Shown here piece by piece: positions 49,513-62,223 of a DNA stretch of 64,000 nucleotides; the first letter of the stretch is position 1, and the number at the start of each line of letters is the position of its first letter. Origin of the DNA: Enoplosus armatus (lineage: Eukaryota > Chordata > Actinopteri > Centrarchiformes > Enoplosidae); NCBI RefSeq assembly GCF_043641665.1, contig NC_092203.1, forward strand, positions 3,100,001-3,164,000, read 5' to 3'. Below the pieces are notes generated by a model that ran no database searches, was not told the DNA's origin, and saw nothing but the letters and a program-made list of their open reading frames with translations. A program made the position numbers and the translations under genes.

Positions 49513-52142
49513 ACTATACCTTCAAGCAGAAACTTAGCAAACCTTATGTCCTGTTATATAAGGTAATGCTGCACTGAGGTTGAACTGACAACGGTTTGGG
49601 GACCAACTTCACAGCAGAAGACCAGACACTAGAGCAGCATTACAGCTGCTGAAAAACAGTGCAGGTAGGCATCATGAAGTTCATTTTAATAGGTTTTAGA
49701 GAATGAGGAACTAGCTGTCCCGGTGTGGCGGTATTAGACAGGTCTCCGGCCTGTTACTTTAAGCAGAGCAGCCAGTTTAGAACTGCAGCATACCACACAG
49801 CACAGAGGCACACTGTATCCAAACTGGAGGTCGCTGTGTGAGGAAGCTCCTCCAGTATGCACGCAGGATGGTGACGCACCGAACTGTTCATTTGACTGGG
49901 TGGGAGAGGTTGAATGGAAGCATACAGTATAGTGAGCCAGACTGGGTATGCAGGGAAAACTGCTCCTCACCTTGTTTTGTCGACAATGTATGAATTTACA
50001 TTTTTAAGTGTTGTGCTTCTCTGACTCCTGAAGGAGAGGCTACACACAACAGCCTTGTCTCACCCAAACAGTGTGAGCTTTATGACTGATGGCGCTGTAT
50101 GGAGTTTATGCAAGAGGGTTTATAGTTCCCTCGAAATATAAATATTTGCATAGCCTACAATTTATCTTCCTTGCTGACAAGTGAGAACACAAACTGAATT
50201 CTTTCCAAGTGTTAGACAAGACAAATTTAAGAAGCTGTCTGTCCTTGTCTGTGTGTGTTTGTGTGTGGGTGAGCATTTGTACATATGTTTCAAATGTAAA
50301 AGGTCAAAGGTTTACTCCCACTAAAGGAAAGAATAATGCGTAGGCAGCAAAAGGTCAGGGACAAGGTGAATTAGTTAAAGTTTTGCTCAATTTGTTGTTC
50401 ACAGCAGAACTCTGAACCTCAAGTAAAACCTGTCAATCATCTAGTTGATGAAATGTCAGAAAATAGTGGAAAAGGGAAAATCGACTCACACAGAAAGTGT
50501 TAACGTGCTTGCGTGTAAATGATCTTACAGTGAGTGACTGAGCCTGTTGTTTAAAACCACAGGCTCTTTATCATTTCCTGTGCATGCAACTTTTACTTTG
50601 TTCTGCAGTCACGCCTCACAGCATTTTCCAGCATCTCAAGACGATGTTAGACCCATTAAGGCTGCTATTAACTACACACTGTTTGTAGCAGCAGCAGAAA
50701 ACAAAGGGTCCGTGTTATTTGTCCCATATCATCCATAGTCCAATGGATATAGTTGGAGACAACAAAATGAGCTTCATAGATCTGAGAATAAAGCCCACCA
50801 GGCTTAATGTGAACACTAAACTGTAATATGCTACTTTGGTACTTGCTTTCTTTATTTCTGATTGAACACAACCATGCCAATGACAACACATTTGGCCAAA
50901 ACCATCAGAATTTGGCCTATAACAGAAAATGAGACAGCCCTGCAGCACTTGTGAATCTGTTAAATAGTGCAACAAGTCTTAACTGACAACCTCAAGGCAA
51001 TCTATGCACAGCTAAATAAATGCCTCTGGCTTCAGGCATTAAGCCACAACAACAACAACAACAGCAACAAAATCTTTCCAGCACGCAATCAAGCCAAAAG
51101 AAAAAGGTGTTCGATGTCCTCTCATCTGCATTCAACCGCTGTAGCTGTAAAGGAGGCTGAGTGTTGGGAGGGGATTTCTGCAGTCTTGCTTTCAAACTGC
51201 GTCTCTCTTATACTCTTTCATAGCTGCTCTAACCAGGTCAGGACCACAGCCACCTGCATGGACGCAACACTGCGAGAAACCCAACAACTCATGATTTCAC
51301 CTGTCCATATCTGAATCATTGTATCTATTGATCTCAGAACGAGGCACAGCAAAGATGGTCAAATCTGGACCAAACTGTCGGCAGAAAATCATCAGCACAT
51401 TCCCGAGAAACACAAAAGGCAGCCACACAAAGGGCTCTTTTCACCTTACATCCATCAGCTTCATAAATAGGTCAGAGACAGCTGCAAGCAGCTTCCAACA
51501 GGGCTGGAATCTCACAGCAGGTTATGACACACCATAATTGTTCAGTCATTTAAGACAAGGGCACGTTAGTTTTCTGTGTAGACAGAGATCTTTTTAAGAC
51601 ATGGAAAACGCAAATTCCTGCATCTTTTCTTTTTACATTTAACCGACTCTTAATTTGCTCTATGATGTGTGCAAAACAATGCTTTCGGTGGAAAGAAAAA
51701 AAAGAATCTCTGCACTGCACTGTGAATTCATGAGACAAGCCCTTGGCAGCAGCGCTGTGCAATCTGCAACGCTGATAACATCGGATGTCTCTCATTGCTT
51801 GGGACTCACTTGCTCGGAGGGGAGCAGGAAAAGGCTGGCAGCGCTCGTTGGGTTGGGCGCCGACAAGGATGGGAGGCTTTGGGGCTGTTTATCAGAGAGG
51901 AACGCTGCTCGGGCTGCCCTGTGGTACGTCACTGTAAGAAGCGCGAGCCAAAACCTACACAGAACATTGACTCAAGCGCTTCAGTTTCTGAATACACACA
52001 ATCTCAGTCGGAGCTGGCTCCCTTGTCTGGCCTGATGTCCTGTGTCCATCCGTCTTATTTAAGACTGAAAATGAGCACGCAACATCAGTCCTTTATTAGG
52101 AAACTTTCCAATCAAAGGCTGCCCTATAAGCTGTATAGAAAG

Positions 52143-52156
52143 CCCCCCCCCCCCCC
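52143..52156. repeat. C14 homopolymer run
   Basis: Fourteen consecutive C in the first mgat5 intron. Confidence 0.9.
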
Positions 52157-53642
52157 AGCACTGCATATATCTCCTCTCAGTTACCTTCTGGTTTCTAATT
52201 CAGGATCTTTATTTGTCTGGAAGGGAGCCCTTTGGCTCTCAGCAGCAACAGCCCGGTGAAACTCTGCGTGTTGACAGCCAGCTGGGGTTGCAGAATATAT
52301 GATCCTTCGCAACTTGAGACGATAACGTAACAACCTGCTGAATGCTTTTTTCATTGTTGTGCCGTGTGCACAAAACCCTGTAGGTTCAAGAGGCAGTGAA
52401 GACAGAAACAATTGAATCATTCAAGCCTGGGAGAAACTGCTGTCCTCCCAAATCTGCTACAGAGGACGTTTCCCTGTTAGGGACAACAGAGCTGAGATTT
52501 CAGCTCGACAGCTGCATCTGTTGTTCAGTTTAGTATTGACCACACTCATAATTAACAGAAGAGGGGCTGTTCTATACCGTAGCAAGGAAATAACAGAAAT
52601 ATATTTTCAAAGATGGATATGAGGAAAAGCAGTTTCCAAGTGACGCCCTAATTTGCCTTCTGAAATTAAATTTCAGGTTTCCTGGGTCCTGTCTCTCCAT
52701 TTTCACACTGTGTTTCTAATGAGAACCATTTATTTTCTGTTTTTGATTGTTGCACTGATAACCTTTATATTTAAACACAAAAGAAAGCCTTTACTTTACC
52801 AGAACAGAGTGGATGAACAACTGATCAACATAAAAGACTAATTAATGTTAAAGTGAAAAACAAATGAATCTAAATTAAATACAAATATAAGAACCAAACA
52901 CATCAACAAATCATTACCAGTGCAGCTGAGTGCTTTTTAATAGTCGTATAACAAGTTGAACAGACAACATCTGTTTAAAATCAAGGTGTGGAAAGTGATT
53001 TGAAGTTCAATACACTGTGTATCTGGCAGGTCAAAGAGCTGGTGGGTCAATTTCCTGTCAAGAACTGCACTATGAATGCTAAAATTTCAAAATAAATCCA
53101 TGACAATGTTACTAAAAAGCACAAATTAGGGGACAGATACAAGAAAATTTCCTTTCCATCAAAATAATCATCTCAGGCTTTAATATCTTTCCAGCCGAGT
53201 CCTAATCACACAGCCTTTGCCCTTATTCTAACATTTGCTGAATTGTTAAGACCAGACCAGATTGTGGAGCGAGGTAAAGCTGAAAATAACTTCCTTAAAA
53301 GTGTAGTTTAGGGGATATTCCATAAGGTGACGCAGGCTGAGGGAGGTCTAGATTCATTCCAGTGCATTACTCCAGGTCTAAACGAGAGAGCATTCTACTG
53401 AACTGAAATAACATACACTAAGAGCAAGTTGCATAACCACAGAAAGTAGTGAAATAGGCTCTAGATGTCGCGGCGGCCATCAATTATGAATTGACTTTGA
53501 AAAAGTATCCATTTTTCTCCTGAATATAAATAGGCTTTCATAGAGCTCCACTTCTCACACTCAGGTAACTTCAGAGCTCTCTGGTGGTGACAGCCAGCAG
53601 CCTCACTTTTCAAAGAATGGCTGTAACCCACGCTATACTCCA

Positions 53643-53805
53643 GGCCAGATATTCAGTTTACACTCACAGAAGACCAGAAAATACATTTGGGAAGCATGGA
53701 ACCATTTTTGCTCATAAAATTCCTTAACGATTAATTGATTATTATGGCAGAGTAATTTTCTGTCAATCGACTAATAGTCTAATCATTTCAGTACTGCTAA
53801 GCTCT
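53643..53805 (+). repeat. dispersed repeat family R1, copy 4
   Basis: Contains in order GGCCAGATATTCAGTTTAC, AGAAGACCAGAAAATAC, GGGAAGC, ATTAATTGATTATTATGG and TAATTTTCTGTCAATCGAC, ending near ATCATTTCAGTACTGC. The same order of blocks recurs at 36956, 41704 and 49315. Confidence 0.7.
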
Positions 53806-53864
53806 GCCCCACACGACATCAAAACTTCACCTAAGACAAACGCCAACAAATAAGTAAATAACAT

Positions 53865-53890
53865 AAATGAATGAATGAATGAATGAATGA
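53865..53890. repeat. (AATG)n tetranucleotide repeat
   Basis: Six or so AATG units directly followed by TTTATT-type simple sequence. Confidence 0.9.
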
Positions 53891-56220
53891 TGTTTATTCA
53901 TTTATTTTATTTACTATTTATTTATATGAAGATTCAAGATGGCCTCGTGTCTAACTTAGCCCACCTTTCTCTCTCACTGATGCTGTGACGGCCATCACAG
54001 ACGCTTAGAGACTCCGCTCTTGGGATTATCTCCAAGCATCGTTTCAAAAAACTCATCCAGGAAAGCGTAATTCCTCATTCCAGTCAGCGTCCATGCTCTC
54101 CCAGACTAAGACTGTGCTGGTTCGCCTGTTGCCCGGCCAAAGGAGACGTGATCCTGATGATATGGCCCTGCTACCATGGAGACCGGTGTGACTCTGCATC
54201 TTAATGGCCTTCTTCACATAAGCCCCGCCTCTTAATTATTCATTAGGCCCTCCAGAGAAACAGGGCCCCGCTGCAGCTTCACCACCTTACTGGTGTGAAT
54301 CCAGCTCGTAACCAGATATTATGAGCCAGCACCACGGTCTGAGACAGGCTCTTCCTGCAGCTATGTCCAGGAAGTGTATCTAAAATTTGAGAGGCACCCA
54401 GATCAATATTAATGTGTTCTTTATTGAGTCACTGATGGGCTCAAACACCTCTTCAAGGGTGCCAATTTCAAGGTTTTGTTTGCATATTCACACAGGTTTT
54501 TCAAGAGACGAACAAAGCTTTCTCTTACTTTCATAATCCATCATTAATAAACATAAATCTGATAGTGAGGGGGCCATGAAAATGTATATAGCCTTTTTGT
54601 AGGGTGAAGAGAAAGAAATACTCATTTTCGGGTTTTTTTGGCTTCCTGTAAGTCAGACCATAAGGAAGGAAGTTGATCTACCAGAGTGACAAAGTAACAC
54701 GCCACTAAAGGAAGTAAAAAAAACTCATTACTATCAACACAAGCACACATTCATTTACATACATTTACAATAAACACATGCTGCTGGGTCAGCTGACAAA
54801 ACCTGTCCTTTTGTTGAGCATTCAAATCAAACGTTGTCACGGCTACATCTCTCTACATCTCCTTCTCCCCTTCTCTTGCCACCTCCATCTGTCTGATCAG
54901 AGTGTCACCGGGATCTAACATGACTATGTGGACTTCTATACAGGAAACTCAATTTAACTTTGCTGATTTGGTCTGTTCGCGTCATATGACACGTTGCTTG
55001 AAGTATTCAATATCTTTGCTGGCTAAAGAGGGTCTTTGGTCTCAAGATGTCTCTTGTGTTCACATCATTGCCGCATCTGACAGTTTTTCCTGTAGAAGAG
55101 GTGCGGGACAGCTAGCTCCCTTTCTGGACTCACCGCTCAGTAACACACTGTGAACCACAGAGTTCAGAGCCCAGCGTCTGACAACATTGACCTCCAAAAA
55201 GAAATCACCTCAGCACTTTTGGAGCCGGGAAAAAGCTTCACTTCAGGAAACCAAGTAGGAGGTGACCAAAATCTTCTCTATTTTGATGGTACTGTGTTCA
55301 TAACGGTCCTGATTTTGTGGACACAACGTAAAAGCCAAAACACAAAAAGGAAACAGGACTGTTTGTTGTAGATCCTGAGATATGGCTCATCATATTAACA
55401 AAAAGGGAAGTTGACCAACTCCACCCAGTGAATACTTTACAGGTACTGCTCTTTACATTGGATTTTGGACCCTGAGTCTTAGACTGCCCTCAATAACAGA
55501 CACATATAACCAACACTCAAGCTGTCTGCATACTGTAAAGCTTGTTTTTTTGTTGAAGCACTGGTTTCTTTTGTCCTTAAGGACTGATCACTTTCCTCAG
55601 ATCAGCACTGACAGGTTTAACTTGCCACAACATGCCATGAGGCGAGAGGTAGAGGAGGACAGGACCACCCTGAGCATGACCTGCATGTCGAAAAACAAGC
55701 CCGGTGATAAGTGTGGGTAGGAATTGCAGATGAGGTGCAGAGGGTAGACTGGGCACTTCCTTTTTCCTGTCATCGCCACAGACAAGCTCTGTTGTTATGA
55801 CAACACAAGTTGGCTTTGACGAAAGAAGAAGATCAAGAGGAACAAGATGCAGACACACATCCAGATACGCATCATATACTCTTAAAGCAAAATTAAATAG
55901 CAAAGCATATTCAGCAAACACAACCATTCTTTGAATATATCACCATGCCTGTGACGGCCTTCACTGACTACATTAAATCTAAAAACCCCTAACCCTCTGC
56001 ACTACGTGCCTAACTCGTAACACTTTCCCCAACATAAAACTAATCCTAATTCTGGTCTTCACTCTTAATGCAATCCAAATCCTCTAAAAGCCTTTAAAGA
56101 AGTCAGGATTGGCAAAATGTCCTCACTTTCTATCCTCGTGACATAAAATATAACAGCACAAACTCCAGCCGGACACATTTGCTTCTTCTTTATGTGGAGG
56201 TACCTGAACGTTTCTGAACC

Positions 56221-56310
56221 CAGTGTTTCCCATTAATTATCTAATTTGTCCCGCCTAGAGGGTCTGAGGTCCACCCACCACAGTCTCACTAAATCCTGTG
56301 GGAAACACTG
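56221..56310. mobile_element. hAT-like MITE with CAGTGTTTCCCA ends
   Basis: A 90-base unit begins CAGTGTTTCCCA and ends TGGGAAACACTG, a perfect 12-bp terminal inverted repeat. The CAGTGTTTCCC end is typical of non-autonomous hAT elements in vertebrates. The interior has no coding capacity. The flanking octamers do not match, so the target duplication has decayed or the ends are slightly different. Confidence 0.75.
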
Positions 56311-57013
56311 CAGACCATCTTACAAAGCTTGTGGTTTACAAACACTAATTCTTACAACTTATTAGTGACAGTGACAGTAGTTATGTTGGAATGCTGGTAT
56401 TTCCTGTTTCTTGGGGCTGAGCTGAGGCTGAGGCATTTTTATTATTCCAGTATTCCAGGTTTGACAAGTGACTGAAATAAGCAGCTAAGTTGCCAACAGT
56501 GGAACCCCTATTTACTACATTGTAATGTAGTTACATCTTTAACAGCCGTTCACAGTTCAATATCCCACATATGAGTGAAATCTTTCAACAGTCTCTGAGA
56601 CAAAAAACAGGCATGAAATTGAGGACGTGATTTATGTTAGAGGTTACAGTAAAGGACTTTTTGAAAATCCCTAATCTTCCTTTTATTACCTCTTCAGTTT
56701 TTCCGTCATTGCCCTGGATGTGAACAGCTTTTCAAGCGGATTTACCGCAGGTCGTAGGTCCTACCAATGAACATTTTTCTACAGTTCAGATGTGCAGCAC
56801 GATTAAATGAGTGCCCTGGAACTGCACAGCTCCAAACAGTAGACTGACTGTAAAGAAGCGAGTGTGTGTGTGTTGCATGATGGGAAAGAGCCTCTACAGA
56901 GTGGAGAACGCCCAGGTGGAGTGGGGTTTCTGATTAAAGTGCAATGAACATGGCACAAACTTCTACCAACAGGCAGATTTTATACCTCGGTCTGACCTCA
57001 ACTAAGAGAAGAC

Positions 57014-57015
<2 letters not shown>

Positions 57016-57058
<43 letters not shown>
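57016..57058. repeat. (TG)n microsatellite
   Basis: A 43-base TG run about 1.8 kb inside the first mgat5 intron. Confidence 0.97.
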
Positions 57059-57060
<2 letters not shown>

Positions 57061-58519
57061 TGCTGAGCGAACAGGAGCCCTTTAATCACAGAAAGGCCAA
57101 GTGTTCCACTTCCCTGCATGGCATCCATCACCACAGCCCAGTTCTCCCTGATCACCTCCATCTTCAATCCCTCCTTCCTCATCCTTCCATTGCCTCTGCT
57201 GGCTCTCCACCCAAGCCCACCAACACACACATACACACACCCTCCTACGATTTCTTGCCAGTGAAGCATGCCACCGAAGCAAAGCTCCTTTTCCTCAGGA
57301 TTTATAATCCCAAAGGCTCCCGCAAAAAGGTGACTGAAAGAGCTCTTTATAAAGCCGGGGGCAGTTGGTGGTTCACCTCAGGATGGTCACAACACTCAGC
57401 ATTAGCTCTCAGCCCACAGTCGAGGATCACAAGCAGGGGGGAGGGAGGTTTTTGCTGGGTCACATTGAATAAGATCAGATATAGTTTACTGCCCCAGTAG
57501 GGAAATTTGTCCTGAAGTCCTTGTTGCTGATCACTCACCAAAACCGTACCACAAGCACCCTTAATAGACATAAAGACGCCTTGACAAGCTCCTTGTTGAA
57601 AGTACACACAATCACATTTGCAGCCTGCATGATAATGACACACGATACATCTCATATAATCTAATCAGCATGTCATAACCGAATTATATGAGACTACTCA
57701 TGGAGCAGACTAAAAATTACTGGACTGCACTGGTGAGCTAAGTGCTTCAGCAATGAGCCGGAGTGGGCTATTACACACCAGAGCAGAAAATCAAGCTTGT
57801 CATTCTCCTTAAATCCTTGTTACAGACTGATTTCACTTTTCAGGTTTTACACTACTCCTGCTGCTCCACAACAAACAGCCGTAAAACACGAAGCACATGA
57901 ATAATCTTGACATGCAACTCTGCTGTTATGAGTCATCAAGTAATGACATGTACTGTTATTGTCAATCAAGCCTAATGTCAAAACAGGTGTTTATGTGTAA
58001 TGCTAGCCAGAAATGCAGGTCATGATGAACTTCCACAGCCTGTTATCTGAGTCTGTATCACCAAGACCCAACCTCATCTCTGGAAGCAAATATGTCTCCC
58101 TGGTTGGCTCCTGTTTTACCACTTGTGTCTGTTAAAACTGTTGTAAAATACAAGTTGAGTGCAACCCTGTCAGGTGAGAAGGCTGTCTGTCACTGCGACA
58201 CACTGACTGAGTGCAGCTGTAAATGTTGCCTGCTTTCTCCTTGGTGACAAAAAAAATGGAGAAATAACCACTTAATAAAGCACTTGTGGTGAATTACATA
58301 CAATAGCTTTGAGTAGCATCATTAGCTGCTGTACTGTAAATATGCACCTTAACCAAGACAGGCTGGCTATGACTTTATTTGACGTTATTCTTGAACAACC
58401 TGTTCGAGACAATGATGTCAGAGACAGCCTGTGGGTTCGCCGTCAATGTCTACATTATCACACAGTGTAACTATCACTTCTTTATAAGCTAGCTGAGCCT
58501 GCTGTGTAATAACAATGGG

Positions 58520-59180
58520 ACCCCCTGCTCGCTGCGGCGATTATCGTTGTGATTCCCTAACTGGCTGGAAAGAAATACATATATATCAGCTAGCGTTGAC
58601 GTTAGCTGTTCAGCTCTATTACCAACCAGGTCCGCTTTTCTATGGCTAACCGACTTACATGCAAGCTATCACAGTGTCCGGCTACATTAGCTTTGTTATG
58701 GGGCTCGAGACGGCTAGCAGGCTCGCTCGACCACCACACATTTCACAACAAAACACGCACCGCCGCAATGACAAGTCGCCCACTCCCGAGCACACACAGC
58801 TAAACACTGCGCCTCTTCTTCCAGCATTATTTCCCGGACAATGGTGCAGGAAAAAAATGCGCTCCGGAGCTGTTACGCTGACAGAGAGGGGCTCACCTTT
58901 TTAATGGTTTCTGTCGGTGGCCCGCGGTGATGTTATACGGCGGTAATATGACTTAAAAATCCAGGGAGAGGGCGAGCGGAGACGTCGTTGTGCGGAGCAG
59001 ACTGGAAAGATGAGATTCTAGCCTCAGCGCACGAGCCTCTGTGTTTGCTCTGCCCACTTGCAGAACGCGAATCACAGTTTAGGGTCCGTCTGCGTGTTAG
59101 CGTCCCGCAGGAAACGTACAGCCGCGGTGGAAGCCAAGCCACGCACGCTTACGCAAGCGCTGTGCCGTTACAGTACAAAG
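58520..59180 (-). promoter_or_regulatory. CpG-rich promoter region of mgat5
   Basis: CG dinucleotides are clustered here (several per 60 bases, for example 58741-58800, 58921-59000 and 59091-59165), while the surrounding DNA is AT-rich and CpG-poor. The cluster coincides with a good splice donor on the minus strand at 58896/58895 and lies upstream of the mgat5 start codon. A CpG-island promoter is usual for a broadly expressed glycosyltransferase. A C/EBP-like TTACGCAA lies at about 59149-59156 and a GACGTC core at about 58981-58986; both are short and could be chance. No correctly placed minus-strand TATA box was seen. The transcription start site cannot be fixed from sequence alone. Confidence 0.65.
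58897..59000 (-). other. mgat5: mgat5 probable non-coding leader exon (5' end approximate)
   Basis: On the minus strand the sequence ends in AAAAAG followed by GTGAGC, a near-consensus 5' splice site, inside the CpG cluster. The roughly 100 bases before it contain no ATG, as expected for an untranslated first exon. It would splice over about 9.8 kb to the acceptor at 49069-49071. The donor position is seen in the sequence. The exon's 5' limit and its assignment to mgat5 are inferred. Confidence 0.55.
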
Positions 59181-60734
59181 TTGACGCACTTGTGCTTTAC
59201 TGAAGTACCACCTTGTACCTTTCACCACAGACTGTATATAAAGATAGATAGATAGACATGACAGCTCCCCAAAAGTGATAAACCGGAGGGAGCGGCCCTC
59301 CGTGTTATCGGATGGGACGTGGGCCAAACTAAAAAATCAAAGTCCAAATCAAATAGTTTGGTTTTAGTCAGGCAGGGTGTATGGGGCAGGACCTCTTTAC
59401 CAATTGTATATACAATACAATACAATTCTACCTTGACCAGCGACACAGTAAAATGCTACTAACATGACATCAATGCAATGCAACCCTTGCAGGAGGTAAT
59501 TGTCTGCATTGAGTCCTTTCACCTTTAATTCGTAAGTACATTTTGCAAATAACACTTTTACTTAAGTAGCGTTTTCAATGAAGGGCTTTAACTTGTAATG
59601 GAGTATTTCTACACTGTGCTATTGTTACTTTTACAAAGGATCAGAATATTTCTTGAACAAATTCTGTATTATTAAAATAAAATACCTTCACAAAAACGAC
59701 TTTTCAAGAATCAGTAAGTAATTAACAGCCATCGGTCTCAATACTTCAAACAGTGTGATGTATGTTTAATTAATTACCAAATGCCACAACTTGCAATTAA
59801 TCAAAAATGATGATGTCTGAACGGTAGTTAAACAGAAAGGGGCGATATAAAAGAGGACGGTCCCTAACTACATGGTCATGCTTTCACAGACCTATGAAAG
59901 CTTTGTGTTTACTGCCATCTGCTGGCAGTCAGACGCTACAGGCTCTTTAGACCTCACAGCACAACCTTGTAGAACCTTCAGTAGCTGAAATTCAACGTTA
60001 CTAAATCATTTTGGAAGACAAATAAGGTTTTGTCTTTTGTATATATCTGCTCTGTTGCCAGTCCTCCTGTTGTGCATGCTTTGTATTTTCTGACTCAGCT
60101 GGTAATTATTGTGGAAATTAGATCTAACATTAAGGTACTTATATTCATACCAGTATTCAGAACATAAAAATAGATAACTGCGAGGCAGAAATACAATAAC
60201 GTTTCAACTCGTCCACCACAGGAAAGAGAGGTGAGGGAGGCTGACAGGGAGAGGGGGGACCTGCTGTGAGGAGATAAACACTGAAAGCAAAAGGTGGAGA
60301 AAAAGCTGTGGATACAGCAGCGCCTTCAGGGAAATTCTTTGTTCACTCTTAGGTCCTTGCATTCAAGGTTCCCCTGTGTTTATTTCTGCCTGTTGAGCAT
60401 GAAGGACTAGTGATTGTGATTTGTTGTAAATGCAGGATACATGTTTTCAAATTGCTAAACGTATTTGGCTCGACATGAAAATGTTTCCAAGATTCAACAA
60501 GAAAGGTGGATTTCCCATGAAAGCAAGACCAAGATGACTTTGCATGTATTTCCATAAACAAAATCAGTAGCAAAGTTGCTTGTTTTGCTGCTCTTGTATT
60601 TTGCACTGTGCAACACAACAGCAACTTGATTTGCTGGGACAGACACAGTCAATATCAGTTCTTTTTCAGGTGTATTATATTCATAAATCAATGAGACAGT
60701 TTCCTGCGGATAAAAAAAACACAACTCTCAAGCT
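59181..60734. other. intergenic region between clic5-like 3' end and mgat5 promoter
   Basis: About 1.6 kb separating two co-directional genes. It contains a fragment of a dispersed fish repeat (about 59520-59665), a short (GATA)n at about 59242-59256 and otherwise unique AT-rich sequence. No gene is recognised on either strand. Confidence 0.6.
59520..59665. repeat. dispersed teleost repeat (ACTTTTACTTAAGTA type)
   Basis: The motifs AGTACATTTTGC, AACACTTTTACTTAAGTAG, CTTGTAATGGAGTATTT and GGATCAGAATATTTCTT occur in that order. I recall this arrangement as a very common interspersed repeat in fish genomic sequence. The copy is diverged and incomplete. Family naming needs a repeat library. Confidence 0.55.
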
Positions 60735-61975
60735 CAGTGTCTGAGAAAATAGATTTATTATTCAAATAAGCGACATATACACAGTGGGTTCATGGTTCTA
60801 ATCATCAGAAAGAGCGTGAATACAGTTGAGCAACAATCATTTACAGAATATTAAGTTTATGTTATTATCATACAGCTCCACGGGGCATACCATCAATGAT
60901 TCACATTCATATTATATTCAAACATATATAATTTACTATACAGACAGAAAGAGCTGAAGGCAGAGGAGAGCTAGATTTCCCCTTAAGGCACTAGTGAAAG
61001 TAAAATCGCATTTACTACCATCAGTTTGCACTGAATAACATGAAAACAGCTGGGGTAAACTTGTTTGCATGCCTTTTCTTTTCTTTGGAGGCTGATTTAT
61101 CAAACTGAAAACACAGCTTTAATCTGAAATACACTGTGAGACTGTGACCATCTCAGACAAGGATTGATAGTAGACATGAGTGTGAGACTGTAAAAGTAAG
61201 GAAAGTGTATTTTCAAAGAGAAATCTATCTTCATTACGCAGCTCAAGCAGATGAATAAACCCTAGATTGAAGTGGTAAGGCATCGCCTCATTAAGAAAAG
61301 GAGCCTGCAAAGTCTGCAAAGCTCACACCGCCCCAATAAGAGACTAATTACTTTGGCTGAAACACATTCTTAACAGCATTTCCTTGTCTATTAATTCGAT
61401 CTCGTAATGTAAAAACACAACATAATCCACAGAGGAAAGGGGACAGCTCAAATGATGAAAAAACCTTATGCATCCCGTTATTACATTCACAACTTGAAAT
61501 TATTAGGGTTCGATTAGCAGATTAACTGTGAGCAGGAAGGGGAAACACTTTCAGTAGAGCTCCCAACAACCTCCATCATTGGCTGATGGACAAAATGTTA
61601 TTTTTACCTGTAAGTTTTGACATCTCCAATTGACCGTTAAGCCCCTGCTGAGCCCAGCTACTTTTGGTAAGCTATGATTGGACAATGGCTGCACGGGGAG
61701 GGGTTTAGCTAATGGCCAATTGCATGAGAAATATCAGCAGTACAATCACCATGAGCAAACAATTTTCAGCCTCTTTGCATTTGTTTATCGTCAGTATTAC
61801 TACAGAGGCATCAGACTACACAGCACCTTTGAAAATGATGAATAATGTGCTACATTAAACACATTCAAAATGACTCATCCTTTTAAAGAGTGTATATACT
61901 GTGTGTCAGAAGTATGATTTAGTAGATTTTCCAAATAGAAAGAAAGGTACAAAAGAGGCTGTGGTCATGATGCTT
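60735..61975 (-). other. clic5: clic5-like 3' UTR (distal end approximate)
   Basis: From the stop codon the sequence continues about 1.2 kb without a further exon to a canonical AATAAA. It is AT-rich with several ATTTA-type elements, common in 3' UTRs. An ATTAAA variant at about 61106-61111 could give a shorter form. The cleavage site is assumed 10-30 bases past AATAAA. Confidence 0.6.
60754..60759 (-). terminator. polyadenylation signal AATAAA (clic5-like)
   Basis: Perfect hexamer on the minus strand, 1.2 kb after the clic5-like stop codon and before the mgat5 promoter. It is the best candidate for the main 3' end. Confidence 0.55.
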
Positions 61976-62140
61976 TCATTTTCCAAGCCTCTTCGCCACG
62001 TCCTTATAGGCTAGCTCGATTTCCACATCAGCTGTGCACGTGTTGGTGAACTCATCCCGGCTGTAGGCGTTGCCGAGGTAACGCCACACCCCTCTGAACT
62101 CGGACGGGATGTCATAGTTTCTGTATTTCTTCGCGACCAC
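61976..62140 (-). CDS. clic5: clic5-like exon 6: C-terminus and stop
   Basis: A 165-base final coding stretch: 54 codons and TGA. It encodes [20 protein letters not shown] and then [12 protein letters not shown], finishing DVAKRLGK. With the preceding Lys it rebuilds KVVAKKYR, the nuclear-localisation-like motif described in CLIC4. The FTNTC and IELAY...DVAKRL ending is CLIC4/5/6-type. The preceding intron is only 83 bases (62141-62223). Confidence 0.96.
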   Translation of the reverse strand: MVAKKYRNYDIPSEFRGVWRYLGNAYSRDEFTNTCTADVEIELAYKDVAKRLGK

Positions 62141-62223
62141 CTGGCAAAAACAAGTTGTCGTCACACTGCTGTCAGGAGACCAAATGAACCAAGCCTAACT
62201 ACAACCAACCCAAAGCAGGTTAC

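Larger units (their letters stand above)
49069..58896 (-). other. mgat5 first (5' UTR) intron
   Basis: This 9.8 kb stretch has no recognisable coding exon on either strand. It holds a long (TG)n at 57016-57058, a hAT-like mini-element at 56221-56310, two copies of a dispersed repeat (49315-49512 and 53643-53805), an (AATG)n tract at 53865-53890 and a C-run at 52143-52156. Open frames such as 51655-52259 and 57018-57500 look like no known protein and lack splice context. First introns of glycosyltransferase genes often carry enhancers, but none can be identified by eye. Confidence 0.6.
1..59000 (-). other. mgat5: mgat5 gene locus (5' two thirds)
   Basis: This is the gene for alpha-1,6-mannosylglycoprotein 6-beta-N-acetylglucosaminyltransferase (GnT-V). 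The enzyme transfers GlcNAc from UDP-GlcNAc in beta-1,6 linkage to the alpha-1,6 mannose arm of N-glycans in the medial/trans Golgi. Ten coding exons on the minus strand were joined by hand. All have GT-AG borders and compatible phases, giving an uninterrupted 460-residue N-terminal part. The full protein is about 740 residues, so the remaining roughly 280 residues are encoded left of position 1. I saw no further mgat5 exon between 1 and 7647. The N-terminal cytoplasmic tail and membrane anchor match MGAT5 rather than the brain paralogue MGAT5B. Teleosts can carry extra copies of Golgi enzyme genes, so this could be one of two co-orthologues; the window cannot decide that. Confidence 0.95.

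Noticed and set aside
59234..59242. TATATAAAG resembling a TATA box
   Set aside because: It is on the plus strand, while both genes here are on the minus strand, and no plus-strand gene follows it.
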